Positions 24,561 to 32,525 of a stretch of DNA of 64,000 nt are shown piece by piece. A program made the position numbers and the translations under genes. A model generated the notes under the pieces. It saw only the letters and a list, made by a program, of their open reading frames with translations. It was not told where the DNA came from and did not search any database. Origin of the DNA: an uncultured Bacillota bacterium (lineage in GTDB: Bacteria > Bacillota > Clostridia > Peptostreptococcales > Anaerovoracaceae). Each line of letters begins with the position of its first letter. The first letter of the stretch is position 1. The DNA lies in the NCBI GenBank assembly GCA_949292945.1, contig CASFAX010000001.1, positions 63,341 to 127,340 on the forward strand. Direction: 5' to 3'.

Positions 24561-25436
24561 TTATTCTTCCTCTATGATTCCTGCTAGAATCTGAGCATCC
24601 AGAAGCATCTGGTTTATCTCGTCTTCAGAGATTCCTGCGATGACTTCGTTTACGTATCCCACAAGGTCCGTATCGCCTTTCTTGCAGGCGATGCACTCGC
24701 CGTCGCTGGTCGGCTCAAGGCCTATGTCAACTGCGACCAGTTCGTCGTTTACGGCTTCATATCCGTTTGCAATGACGCTGTCCAAAACTATGGCTTCGAC
24801 CTTGCCGTTCAGCAGCTCCGTAACCATGTCGTTTACCTTGACAAGCTGAACCACGTTTTCAGCTCCGGCAACTTTCTCAGCCTCAGGAACCAGGGTTGCT
24901 CCCTTCTGGGCTGCTACAGGCTTTCCCTTCAGACTCTCGGCTGTAGTGTACTTATCTGCGTCTTCGGCTCTTACCACTACCAGGTGAGTGCTCTGATGAT
25001 ACGGATTGGAAAAGTCCACCGCTTTCTTTCTCTCCTCGGTAGCACCAAGGGATGCCATAACCATGTCAAAATCTCCATTGTCAAGACTTATGAGAAGTGA
25101 ATCGAAGGCCATGTCTACTACCTCTAGCTCTACTCCCAGGGAGTCAGCTATCTTCTGGGCTATGGCTATGTCAAAGCCTACTATGGTGTCCTCGCCGTCC
25201 ACTTTGGTGTGGAACTCAAAAGGTGCATAGTCTGCGGAAGTTCCCACGACGAGCTTTCCGGATTCCTTTATCTCCTTGATTCTCTCGCTGTTTTCGTAAT
25301 CCACGGTCTCTGCGGTGTTGTCCTCCGCTTCGGATGCTTCGGAAGCCGTATCTTCGGAACCGCATGAAGCTATTCCCAAAACCATCACAAGGGACATCAT
25401 TATCGCTGCGGCTTTTTTCAGGTTAATCTTTTTCAT
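24561..25436 (-). CDS. Amino-acid ABC transporter substrate-binding lipoprotein
   Basis: About 291 residues. The start at 25436 gives a lipoprotein signal MKKINLKKAAAIMMSLVMVLGIASC with lipobox IASC. The mature protein is a family 3 solute-binding protein: GKLVVGTSADYAPFEFHTKVDG, GFDIAIAQKIADSLGVELEVVDMAFDSLLISLDNGDFDMVMA, NPYHQSTHLVVV and KVNDMVTELLNGKVEAIVLD. Such proteins deliver polar amino acids such as Arg, His or Gln. No permease or ATPase gene is adjacent, so it is an orphan here. It follows the cyclodeaminase gene by 61 bp, which hints at ornithine or arginine as ligand. Confidence 0.93.
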   Translation of the reverse strand: MKKINLKKAAAIMMSLVMVLGIASCGSEDTASEASEAEDNTAETVDYENSERIKEIKESGKLVVGTSADYAPFEFHTKVDGEDTIVGFDIAIAQKIADSLGVELEVVDMAFDSLLISLDNGDFDMVMASLGATEERKKAVDFSNPYHQSTHLVVVRAEDADKYTTAESLKGKPVAAQKGATLVPEAEKVAGAENVVQLVKVNDMVTELLNGKVEAIVLDSVIANGYEAVNDELVAVDIGLEPTSDGECIACKKGDTDLVGYVNEVIAGISEDEINQMLLDAQILAGIIEEE

Positions 25437-25497
25437 CGGAATTATCTCCTCTCTCATATCTGAATATCTTGCTTACATCTTAGTTTTTATCTTCACT

Positions 25498-26538
25498 CTA
25501 TTCCCAAAGCAGTTTGTCCCACAGCTTCACGGTGGTTCCTATTCCCAGCTCCTGTGCTTTCAGGAACACTTTGTAACCGATCATGATGTCGAGAGCTCCA
25601 AGGCCCAGGGACGAACAGTTTATAATCTGATTTTCCTCCGTTCTTCCGGTCCATTTGCCCAGAACCACATCGCTTAGGCTGAATACATCGTCTTTGGTAA
25701 TGTCGCCGTCCTTGTAGAGGAGGGATACAGCCTTTGTCGGAGATGTAATTATCTGATCCCAGTAGTCCACGATTATCACGTCGCTGGCCTTTACTGTCTC
25801 CTTGTCAGCTTCGTAGCTTCCCATGTTTATCATGGTATCGCCCGGCTTCAGCCAGCTCTTATCTATAAATGTCTTTCCCGAGGTAGTCTCCGTAACTATG
25901 AGCTTCGTCTCTGCGGAGGCTGCTTTGGAGTCGGTTACAGGCACTATCTCGACGTCGTACACTCCTTCGTACTCTTTTTTCAAAGCTTCAGCCTTTGATA
26001 TATCAAGGTCAGCAAGGTAAAGCTTCTTTATTCCCGGAAGTGCCTCGCATATGGACATTATCATTGTTCTTCCAATTACTCCGGCTCCTACAAGAAGTGC
26101 GCTGTCACATCCCTTTGGCGCTGTATATTTTGCGAATACTCCTGCCACCGCAGACGTTCTCATAGCCGTTATAAGGGTACCGTCAAGTATGCAGAACGGG
26201 AGCACCGTCTCCGGATCGCTGAGTATGGTGATATCTATTCCGTAAGGTATGCCGGCAATGTTGCTGTTGTTCTTTGCCTCGGCAGCCCACTTGACGCCAC
26301 CTACGTTGATGTCCTTTCCCAGGTAACACGGCATGGTGTTGAAAAATGAAGCCCAGTTTCCGTCACATCCTATCGGCATCTCCATGTGAGTCTTAGGCGG
26401 GTTCAGAAGCTCTCCTCTGCCGAACATTCTGTAAGTATCCTCCACTGCCTGAAGGGTCATCTTCATATCAAGGGCTCCTGCCTTGATTACGTCTTCTTCC
26501 TGTAAGAACAGAATGGTCGGGTCGATTGAATGTAACAT
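25498..26538 (-). CDS. Ornithine cyclodeaminase / mu-crystallin family protein
   Basis: 346 residues of the OCD/mu-crystallin family. Seen: GVKWAAEAKNNSNIAGIPYGIDITILSD, DGTLITAMRTSAVAGVFAKYTAPK, the NAD-binding loop LLVGAGVIGRTMIMSI and INMGSYEADKETV. Members deaminate ornithine to proline, or act as reductases or dehydrogenases on other imino/amino acids. The tail beyond residue 300 is longer than in a minimal OCD, and some clostridial homologues carry other names, so substrate is open. It leads an operon with the orphan amino-acid binding protein. The ribosome site is GGGAGGAG. Confidence 0.85.
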   Translation of the reverse strand: MLHSIDPTILFLQEEDVIKAGALDMKMTLQAVEDTYRMFGRGELLNPPKTHMEMPIGCDGNWASFFNTMPCYLGKDINVGGVKWAAEAKNNSNIAGIPYGIDITILSDPETVLPFCILDGTLITAMRTSAVAGVFAKYTAPKGCDSALLVGAGVIGRTMIMSICEALPGIKKLYLADLDISKAEALKKEYEGVYDVEIVPVTDSKAASAETKLIVTETTSGKTFIDKSWLKPGDTMINMGSYEADKETVKASDVIIVDYWDQIITSPTKAVSLLYKDGDITKDDVFSLSDVVLGKWTGRTEENQIINCSSLGLGALDIMIGYKVFLKAQELGIGTTVKLWDKLLWE

Positions 26539-26614
26539 CTTTAGCTCCTCCCTTTTAATTTCGCAAACCCTTAAGAGGTTTGCCCGTGCTTTAGCTTTCT
26601 TTAACTTTAGACTA

Positions 26615-26643
26615 ATTATAAGTCATTACGTATTTTTATGCAA
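26615..26643 (-). promoter_or_regulatory. Promoter of cyclodeaminase-binding protein unit
   Basis: On the minus strand TTGCAT, 17 bp, TATAAT, about 70 bp before the gene start. Upstream, at about 26716-26784, a degenerate 9-bp tandem repeat (AAAGGGTGC-like, some seven to eight units) fills the gap to the tRNA promoter. Confidence 0.8.
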
Positions 26644-26792
26644 GTAGTTTTTGCATATTTTTTCGTGTTTTTTTATAAAAATAAGTATGGGAGCGTGGTC
26701 TCCTCTCCCTGCGACAAAGGGTGCAAAGGGTGCAGGGCGTGCAAAGGATGTAAAAGCGCAAAAGCCAAAAGAGCAAAAGGTGCGGGAAACTG

Positions 26793-26821
26793 TTGAAGTC
26801 TTTTCATTTATATGTTACAAT
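26793..26821 (+). promoter_or_regulatory. Promoter of tRNA-Ser
   Basis: TTGAAG, 17 bp, TACAAT, ending 35 bp before the tRNA. Confidence 0.8.
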
Positions 26822-26856
26822 AGACGAGCTTGCGAAATCCGCAGCAACCGTATTAT

Positions 26857-26944
26857 GGAGAGTTGTCAGAGTGGTCGATCGTGCGGCACTCGAAATGCCG
26901 TGTCCCTTGCGGGACCCCGGGTTCGAATCCCGGACTCTCCGCCA
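26857..26944 (+). tRNA. tRNA-Ser (anticodon CGA)
   Basis: Acceptor stem GGAGAGT pairs with ACTCTCC, followed by G and an encoded CCA at 26942-26944. The anticodon arm is CGGCA-CTCGAAA-TGCCG, giving anticodon CGA for UCG codons. A long variable arm (GTCCC...GGGAC) and a T arm CCGGG-TTCGAAT-CCCGG mark it as a class II serine tRNA. Confidence 0.96.
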
Positions 26945-26949
26945 TTTTC

Positions 26950-26982
26950 GCCTTCTGCGGTAATTCCGCAGAGGGCTTTTTT
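26950..26982 (+). terminator. Terminator of tRNA-Ser
   Basis: GCCTTCTGCGG pairs with CCGCAGAGGGC (one wobble), followed by TTTTTT. Confidence 0.85.
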
Positions 26983-27014
26983 ATATTATACTCGTATCTA
27001 CGGAGGTGCCTTTT

Positions 27015-27620
27015 ATGACCCTTGAAAACAGGCTTGGACTCACAAGCTCTTCCGAGCTGGCCCGTGAAGAGGAGAGAATCAGTAAGAAGAGAGCAGCAGA
27101 ACTGTTTGAAAAAGGTCTACTGGACGAACTGGAGCCCGGAAAGTTTTCATCCCTTCAGACCATTCACAGGTACATGTTTCAGGATATATATGACTTTGCC
27201 GGAAAGGTGAGAACCGTAAATCTCGCCAAAGGCGATTTCCGCTTTGCATCGGCTATGTATCTTAACTCAGCTCTTGAGAGCATCGACAAAATGCCTCAGT
27301 CCACCTTTGATGAAATAACGGAAAAATATGTAGAGATGAACATCGCCCACCCCTTCCGTGAAGGCAATGGGCGAGCCATGCGCATATGGCTTGGCCAGAT
27401 GCTTAAATCCTCCTTGGGCAAAGTCGTCGACTGGAGCAGAATAGATAAGGAAGACTATCTCCTCGCCATGGAAAGAAGCCCCGTCCGGGACATAGAAATT
27501 AAACACCTGCTGAATCATGCCCTGACAGACGACACCGAAAATCGCCATATATATATGAAAGGGATTGACCGCAGCTACTACTACGAAGGATATGATACGT
27601 TCAGGGCAGAAGAGCTGTAG
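27015..27620 (+). CDS. Fic family protein, class III (C-terminal inhibitory helix)
   Basis: 201 residues. The Fic core at about 50-165 carries the catalytic motif HPFREGNGRAMRIW (HxFxxGNGR with the catalytic His). The flap region is FRFASAMYLNSAL. Close to the end is SYYYEGYDTF, matching the (S/T)xxxE(G/N) inhibitory motif that class III Fic enzymes carry at the C-terminus. It likely transfers AMP to a protein target and is held inactive by its own C-terminal Glu. The start at 27015 has GGAGG 8 nt upstream; a GTG at 27006 overlaps that site. The gene sits directly behind a tRNA terminator, a common insertion spot, and has no partner antitoxin gene, consistent with self-inhibition. Confidence 0.9.
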   Translation: MTLENRLGLTSSSELAREEERISKKRAAELFEKGLLDELEPGKFSSLQTIHRYMFQDIYDFAGKVRTVNLAKGDFRFASAMYLNSALESIDKMPQSTFDEITEKYVEMNIAHPFREGNGRAMRIWLGQMLKSSLGKVVDWSRIDKEDYLLAMERSPVRDIEIKHLLNHALTDDTENRHIYMKGIDRSYYYEGYDTFRAEEL

Positions 27621-27951
27621 GCTGCTATGAATTCATTATTTAATTCTAGTAGGTTTAAGAGCGGGGTTGCCGGTTCATCGTAAAAATCAAAGTTATCCGG
27701 TTTTAACGATAACGGTTTCATCGCAAAATCTGCGATGACGGTGAGTCCTGCTATAACCGTGTGCGTTGTAACCGGCCTTGGGGGTGCGGCCTTCATCGTC
27801 AAAGTGGTGATATTCGGGATTTTGCGATGAACTCGTTATTGCAGAATTACGCGGATTAGCGAATTTACAATGAAACGCGACTGATGGCGATTGATGGAGA
27901 TTGATAGCGGATGAAAGCTTATGAGAGCTAATGATAATTAAAAGAAGAGAT
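27621..27951. other. Intergenic region with TTCATCGCAAAATC inverted repeats
   Basis: 330 bp with no convincing gene. TTCATCGCAAAATC at 27717-27730 is repeated in reverse at 27818-27831. Related TTCATCGTAAAAATC (27674) and CTTCATCGTC (27791) boxes lie nearby. A run of degenerate GATTGATGG/ATGA repeats follows at about 27880-27940. Confidence 0.5.
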
Positions 27952-28030
27952 GCGGGAATCTGAGCGCTATGCGGCAGATTCCCGCCGTATGAAAAGGAGC
28001 CGGATCCCACACCTGGGACCGGCTCCTTTT
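27952..28030. terminator. Two hairpins between fic and brnQ, likely bidirectional termination
   Basis: First hairpin GCGGGAATCTG/CAGATTCCCGC (27952-27985). Second AAAAGGAGCCGG/CCGGCTCCTTTT (27992-28030), with short T-runs on both strands. It ends 17 bp from the brnQ stop. Confidence 0.7.
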
Positions 28031-28047
28031 CGCTAATGATGTAACAG

Positions 28048-29385
28048 TTAAAACGGATAAGGTACGCTTTCCTTTCCTGTAACTTTATATATTACTGCGC
28101 CGACGATGAATCCGACGATGGATGGAACGAGCCATGCGAATCCCTGACTTGCCAGCGGAATGTAGCTGAGGAAGTTGTTCATGGCGGTAAGGTCTGCGGA
28201 GATGAGACCGGATGATGCTGCTGCGTTCAGAGCATCGAACACTGCCATTATCAGCGACATGAAGATAGCACCTTTCCAGGCTCCGTCGTTCGGAACGAAC
28301 TTCTTGAATATACCGAGGATGGTGAATACTACTGCGTTAGGGAAGAGCAGTGTAAATACCGGACCGGAAATCAGCAGAACGTTGCTTACTCCCAGTGAGG
28401 ATACGAGGAATATAGCCACCGTTATTATGAGAGCTGCCAGCTTGTAGCTGATTTTGCCCTTTGACCATTCGTTTACCCAGCCTCCAGTGGTTGCGATCAT
28501 TCCGATGGCGGTGGTAAGGCAGGCGAATATAACGGCCAGGGACAATATAATGGTACCTGCATTTCCGGAAACCCGTCTTACCAGATCCGTAAGAAGGAAT
28601 GTGGTGTCAACGTCTGGTTCGTAGTGGCCAGTTCCCTGAGCTCCCATGTATGCAAGACCTGCATAAACGAACAGGAGGAGCACAAAACCTACGACGATGA
28701 TTCCGAACATCATCTTTCTGGATTCGCCTTTTTCCGTATAACCTTTTTCTTTAAATGCGGCTATGAATATACCTGCACATATGATGCCCGTTCCAACGTC
28801 TCCGGTGTTGTATCCGGTGAGGAAGGCGTTCACGAAGGACTCTCCGCCTGAAGTTATGGTTCCCTGACCGATGCTGTCAAAAGGATTTACTATGGCTATG
28901 ATGATTATGATAGCCAGGGTTATGAGGAGAATCGGCGTCAGGTATTCGCCGATTTTGTCTATTACCTTGGACTGATTCATCGCAAAGTAGTAGGAAATGG
29001 CAAAGAATAACACGAGGAATATTATCCGGACGTAGTTAGGAAGCTCTCCGAATATACCCTGCACTCCCGATTCGAAGGCAACGCCGCCGCATCTTGGAAT
29101 GGTTCCGAATATAACTGCGAGAAGACCAAGGGCCATAAACACATAGTGGAACCACGGCGTAACGTGCTTCATCATGTCCTGAAGTCCGTATCCCACATTA
29201 CTTACGGCAGCAACGGCAAGCATAGGGAAAAGTATGCCTGAAAGAGCAAGTCCGATAATTGCCGGGAACAGCTCTTCTCCCGAAAGGAGACCGATCTGCG
29301 GTGGGAAGATCAGATTGCCGGAGCCGAAGAAGATAGCAAACATGGCAAATCCGACTACCAGAACGTCTTTCTTAGGATTTTTCAT
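28048..29385 (-). CDS. brnQ: Branched-chain amino-acid:cation symporter BrnQ
   Basis: 445 residues with about 12 membrane segments. The N-terminal family signature is VVGFAMFAIFFGSGNLIFPPQIG, and ATIGMIATTGGWVNEWSKGKISY, AAFKEKGYTEKGESRK and LISGPVFTLLFPNAVV also fit LIVCS carriers. It imports Leu, Ile and Val with Na+ or H+. I chose the ATG at 29385 (AAAGGA 7 nt upstream) over upstream codons in the non-coding leader. A near-perfect sigma-54 promoter precedes it, and the next gene upstream encodes a sigma-54 activator, so it is probably that activator's target. Confidence 0.95.
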   Translation of the reverse strand: MKNPKKDVLVVGFAMFAIFFGSGNLIFPPQIGLLSGEELFPAIIGLALSGILFPMLAVAAVSNVGYGLQDMMKHVTPWFHYVFMALGLLAVIFGTIPRCGGVAFESGVQGIFGELPNYVRIIFLVLFFAISYYFAMNQSKVIDKIGEYLTPILLITLAIIIIIAIVNPFDSIGQGTITSGGESFVNAFLTGYNTGDVGTGIICAGIFIAAFKEKGYTEKGESRKMMFGIIVVGFVLLLFVYAGLAYMGAQGTGHYEPDVDTTFLLTDLVRRVSGNAGTIILSLAVIFACLTTAIGMIATTGGWVNEWSKGKISYKLAALIITVAIFLVSSLGVSNVLLISGPVFTLLFPNAVVFTILGIFKKFVPNDGAWKGAIFMSLIMAVFDALNAAASSGLISADLTAMNNFLSYIPLASQGFAWLVPSIVGFIVGAVIYKVTGKESVPYPF

Positions 29386-29473
29386 TTCTGTTTCCTTTCC
29401 GGTGAAATTGATAAAAAGCATCACCTTTGTGTCATAACGACAAAATATAAGTTCTGTTTTGTGGGATATGTAC

Positions 29474-29489
29474 AGCAAAACCCGTGCCA
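29474..29489 (-). promoter_or_regulatory. Sigma-54 (-24/-12) promoter of brnQ
   Basis: On the minus strand TGGCACGGGTTTTGCT: TGGCAC, five bases, TTGCT, matching the consensus in every conserved base. It stands 89 bp before the brnQ start. Confidence 0.85.
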
Positions 29490-29497
29490 CGGCGGGC

Positions 29498-29532
29498 AAA
29501 AAGGGAAACCTGTTGAAATCGAAAGGTTTCCC
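29498..29532 (-). terminator. Terminator of the sigma-54 activator gene
   Basis: GGGAAACCT/AGGTTTCCC stem, then TTTTTG on the minus strand. It separates the activator gene from the brnQ promoter. Confidence 0.75.
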
Positions 29533-29573
29533 AGAATAGTCAGCAAATGATGTCTTTGAATGTTCTTATCAGA

Positions 29574-29611
29574 TTCTTTATTAAATAAAGATATTTTTAT
29601 TTAATAAAGAA
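29574..29611. promoter_or_regulatory. Candidate upstream activating sites for brnQ
   Basis: A 16-bp inverted repeat TTCTTTATTAAATAAA/TTTATTTAATAAAGAA around six bases. Each arm holds a near-palindrome CTTTATTnAATAAAG, giving two sites with centres 19 bp apart and about 107 and 126 bp from the -12 box. That is the usual distance for enhancer sites. Confidence 0.55.
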
Positions 29612-29613
29612 AA

Positions 29614-31032
29614 CTATAATTCTATCCCCAGTTTCTTAATCTTATATTGAAGAGCCTGAGGCGAAATGCCCAGTTTCTCCGCTGCATCTCTCAGATACCT
29701 GTTACCTGCAATATAGTATTCTATGATTTCCTTCTCCGCTCTGTTCATTTCATCCTGCAGGTTAATCTGCCGGTTTCCCGAAAGAATTATGCTGACATAT
29801 CTGTCAGGTGAAACTTTCTCTTCTGCCTCTTCTGCGGGTTCTTCCTCATCGCCTCTTTTGGCCGAAGCCTGAATTCTGCCTAGAAGAGGCGAAATCGATG
29901 ACAGGGTGATTTCAGGCGTATCTTCCAGAAAGAAAGCCCCCTCAATGACGTTTTTCAGCTCCCTTATATTTCCCAGCCATTTCCAGTTTCCGAACACGTC
30001 GGAAACCATCGGGCTCAGCCCCTCTATGTTCTTTCCGAACCTGGAGTTAAAAATCCTTATAAACCGCTCTGAAAGCAGTTCGATGTCTCCGGTTCTTTCC
30101 CTCAGGGGAGGCAGCTCTATATTTATGACGCTTATTCTGTAGTAGAAGTCCTCCCTCATCTTTCCGGCTTTAAGGAGTTCGAAAGGTTTTTCGTTGGTGG
30201 CACAGACGATTCTCACATCTACGGGAATATCCTCCATGCCGCCGACTCTCCTTATTTTCCCTTCCTCCACCGCCTTTAGGAGCTTCGCCTGAAACGGCAT
30301 GTCCACGGAATTTATCTCGTCGAGAAACAAAGTACCGCCGTTAGCCTGCTCGAATATGCCCTTCTTGCTCTCCGCTCCGGTAAAGCCGCCTTTTTCCGTA
30401 CCGAAGAACAGACTCTCGATCAGAGAAGGAGGCATTGCCGCACAGTTCTGTGATATGAACGGGCCGTTTTTTCGCGGACCGGAATAGTGAAGGGCTTCCG
30501 CAATCAGCTGTTTTCCCGTACCCGTTTCGCCGTAGATGAATACGGGAGAGGAGCTTTCCGCAAAGGCAGGCAGCCGCTCCTTTAAGTTCTTTATCGCCGG
30601 ATTAGCCGTAACGATGCTGTCAATGTAAGGATATCCGGAGCTCACCTCTTTGGTCTCGGGCCTCGATTCAAATTCAAATTTGTGGGCCACCTCCACAGCC
30701 GCCGCCACGCTGCCATCTTTGTCCATTACGGGATAAACCACAGAAGAAATGACGATGGTAAAATCCCGGTGCCTGAGTCGCTGATTCTCGCTGTACGTAA
30801 CCTTTCCAGTCCGCAAAGTCGTTATCACTGAGCTTTCCGATTCATCCAGGTTCTCGTAAAGGCTGTATATGTTCTTACCTACCAGATACTTGGTGATGGA
30901 TTCGAGGGAAAAAGGCTCCGTGTAGCGAGACATGCAGTATTCCACCGTGCCCGCCCTGTTAAACACCAGCACCGCATAGGCATAAGGGTTATCTTCCATT
31001 ATCTTTCGTATTGAGTCAAAATACCTGAGCAT
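29614..31032 (-). CDS. Sigma-54-dependent transcriptional activator (PAS-AAA+-Fis)
   Basis: About 473 residues. The N-terminal 120 residues look like a PAS-type sensor (FNRAGTVEYCMSRY, IVISSVVYPVMDKDGSVAAAVEVAH). The AAA+ domain has Walker A GETGTGKQ, Walker B GTLFLDEINS and the sigma-54 contact loop written GGFTGA instead of GAFTGA. A Fis-type helix-turn-helix ends the protein (RYLRDAAEKLGISPQALQYKIKKLGIEL). The start at 31032 follows GAGGTG; upstream codons have no ribosome site. It is followed by a terminator, paired palindromes and a sigma-54 promoter leading into brnQ, so branched-chain amino-acid import is its likely target. The sensed signal is unknown. Confidence 0.93.
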   Translation of the reverse strand: MLRYFDSIRKIMEDNPYAYAVLVFNRAGTVEYCMSRYTEPFSLESITKYLVGKNIYSLYENLDESESSVITTLRTGKVTYSENQRLRHRDFTIVISSVVYPVMDKDGSVAAAVEVAHKFEFESRPETKEVSSGYPYIDSIVTANPAIKNLKERLPAFAESSSPVFIYGETGTGKQLIAEALHYSGPRKNGPFISQNCAAMPPSLIESLFFGTEKGGFTGAESKKGIFEQANGGTLFLDEINSVDMPFQAKLLKAVEEGKIRRVGGMEDIPVDVRIVCATNEKPFELLKAGKMREDFYYRISVINIELPPLRERTGDIELLSERFIRIFNSRFGKNIEGLSPMVSDVFGNWKWLGNIRELKNVIEGAFFLEDTPEITLSSISPLLGRIQASAKRGDEEEPAEEAEEKVSPDRYVSIILSGNRQINLQDEMNRAEKEIIEYYIAGNRYLRDAAEKLGISPQALQYKIKKLGIEL

Positions 31033-31109
31033 AGCGTCACCTCTCTTCATAAATATGATACCATATCCCTTGCGCATTTTCCATTTCACAAAGGCTTATG
31101 AAAGAAACC

Positions 31110-31139
31110 TTGCACCTCAAAGCCTGCAAGCGGTATAAT
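31110..31139 (+). promoter_or_regulatory. Promoter of the cupin gene
   Basis: TTGCAC, 18 bp, TATAAT, 67 bp before the cupin ATG. Confidence 0.75.
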
Positions 31140-31206
31140 GTTTTTAGAGGCGGTTTTATCCGCAGCTTTAGTATGCATTTTTTGAACACGGAAAGGAAGC
31201 GACATT

Positions 31207-31542
31207 ATGATTATAAATTTCAGCGAACTTGTACCTGCGGAAATCACAGGATTTAAGGACGGGGACGGAACCCTGACACTGAGAAAATTTGAGGACAAAA
31301 GCAATAAGATTATGCTCTTCACTCTGCCGCCGGAAGCGTCGGTAGGTGTTCACAGCCACTGCGGAAACAGCGAGATAATCTACATCTTGGAAGGAACAGG
31401 CTCAGCTTTTGACGGCAAAAGCTGGACACCTGTGAAAGCCGGAGCGTGTCTATACTGTCCTGAAGGAGAAACCCACGGCCTGAAAAACGACGGAGACTCG
31501 CCTCTCGTGTTCTTTGCAGTCGTTCCGGAGCACCACTTATAA
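31207..31542 (+). CDS. Cupin domain protein
   Basis: 111 residues, a single conserved cupin barrel. The first metal motif reads GVHSHCGNSEIIYILEGTG and the second ACLYCPEGETHGLKN, so the usual His/Glu metal ligands are present. Small cupins of this kind bind a metal and act as enzymes or sensors; no substrate can be assigned. It has its own promoter and is followed by a lipoprotein gene after 133 bp. Confidence 0.9.
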   Translation: MIINFSELVPAEITGFKDGDGTLTLRKFEDKSNKIMLFTLPPEASVGVHSHCGNSEIIYILEGTGSAFDGKSWTPVKAGACLYCPEGETHGLKNDGDSPLVFFAVVPEHHL

Positions 31543-31675
31543 AAAAATTGATTCCTTCATGTTATTTTAATTTTCTCCGGATATAATGACGCCATAATCA
31601 GAAGAAATCGGTGCAGAGGATTTCCCCGGTGGAACATCCGGTGCATGGTATATCGAACTTACAGGAGGTTTTATC

Positions 31676-32269
31676 ATGAGAAAGAAAATATTAGCAGGCT
31701 TACTGGTATCGGCAATGGCTCTTGCGGGGCTTACGGCATGCGGAGCGGATCCGGGAGACCTTACCGGAAGCGACAGCGGACAGACACAGACTGAAAATAA
31801 CGGCGGAAATTCGGGAAGCGGCTCCATCGACGGCGAAGCTGCGATGGAAAATGCAAAATCTGCCGCCCTTGCCGACGCAGGGCTCACCGAAGATCAGACC
31901 ATAGGAATCGGCGTAAAGCAGGATTTTGACGACGGAATCAGCCTCATAGAAGTGGACATATACACCCCTGACATGGACTACAGCTATTCCGTAAAGGCCG
32001 ACGACGGAACCATAGTCGAGAGGGAATCCTCCGTTCCGTCCAAAATGGAAAATCTGAATGTCAGCACGAAGATTACTCCGGCTCAGGCTGCCGAAAAGGC
32101 TCTTGCCCAGGTAAGCGGAGCCACGGAAGACAATCTCCGTATGGAATACGACTTTGACGACGGCATGTCCAAGTTCGAAGTTGAAATCATCTACGACGGC
32201 ATGGATTACGAAATGGAGATAAACGCAGATAACGGCGACATTATCCAGTCGTCTCAGGAACCGCTTTAA
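31676..32269 (+). CDS. PepSY-domain lipoprotein
   Basis: 197 residues. Lipoprotein signal with lipobox LTAC (MRKKILAGLLVSAMALAGLTAC), then a Gly/Ser/Asn/Thr-rich linker to about residue 55. Two PepSY-like repeats follow: ENAKSAALADAGLTEDQ...DYSYSVKADDGTIVERE and AAEKALAQVSGATEDN...DYEMEINADNGDIIQSS. PepSY domains are thought to inhibit peptidases or modulate envelope enzymes. GGAGG stands 8 nt before the ATG. It is monocistronic, with a terminator downstream. Confidence 0.93.
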   Translation: MRKKILAGLLVSAMALAGLTACGADPGDLTGSDSGQTQTENNGGNSGSGSIDGEAAMENAKSAALADAGLTEDQTIGIGVKQDFDDGISLIEVDIYTPDMDYSYSVKADDGTIVERESSVPSKMENLNVSTKITPAQAAEKALAQVSGATEDNLRMEYDFDDGMSKFEVEIIYDGMDYEMEINADNGDIIQSSQEPL

Positions 32270-32321
32270 ACCGGTCGTCTCGTAAGTTGAAAATCTGCGC
32301 CGCCGGGCGCATGGGCATGAT

Positions 32322-32372
32322 ACTGCCGCATAGGTAAGCTTTTACAGAGCCTGCCTGTGCGGCAGTTTTTTT
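32322..32372 (+). terminator. Terminator of the PepSY lipoprotein gene
   Basis: ACTGCCGCA pairs with TGCGGCAGT, followed by seven T. Confidence 0.85.
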
Positions 32373-32452
32373 CGAAAATTGCTACGAATTTCAATAAAAA
32401 CGCCACTTTTATAAAAACGTGATATTTTTTTAACAAAAATATCAAATCTCTG

Positions 32453-32481
32453 TTGACAAGAAGTCGTTGCAGCGTTAATCT
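32453..32481 (+). promoter_or_regulatory. Promoter of the APC permease gene
   Basis: TTGACA, 17 bp, TAATCT. An upstream palindrome GATATTTTT/AAAAATATC (32421-32443) could bind a regulator. Confidence 0.75.
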
Positions 32482-32525
32482 TATCGATAGAATCTATATT
32501 TTTAGCATATTTATGGAGTAAAGCA

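Noticed and set aside
26716..26784. Small RNA gene in the purine-rich stretch before tRNA-Ser
   Set aside because: Only a degenerate 9-bp repeat is seen, with no promoter or hairpin of its own.
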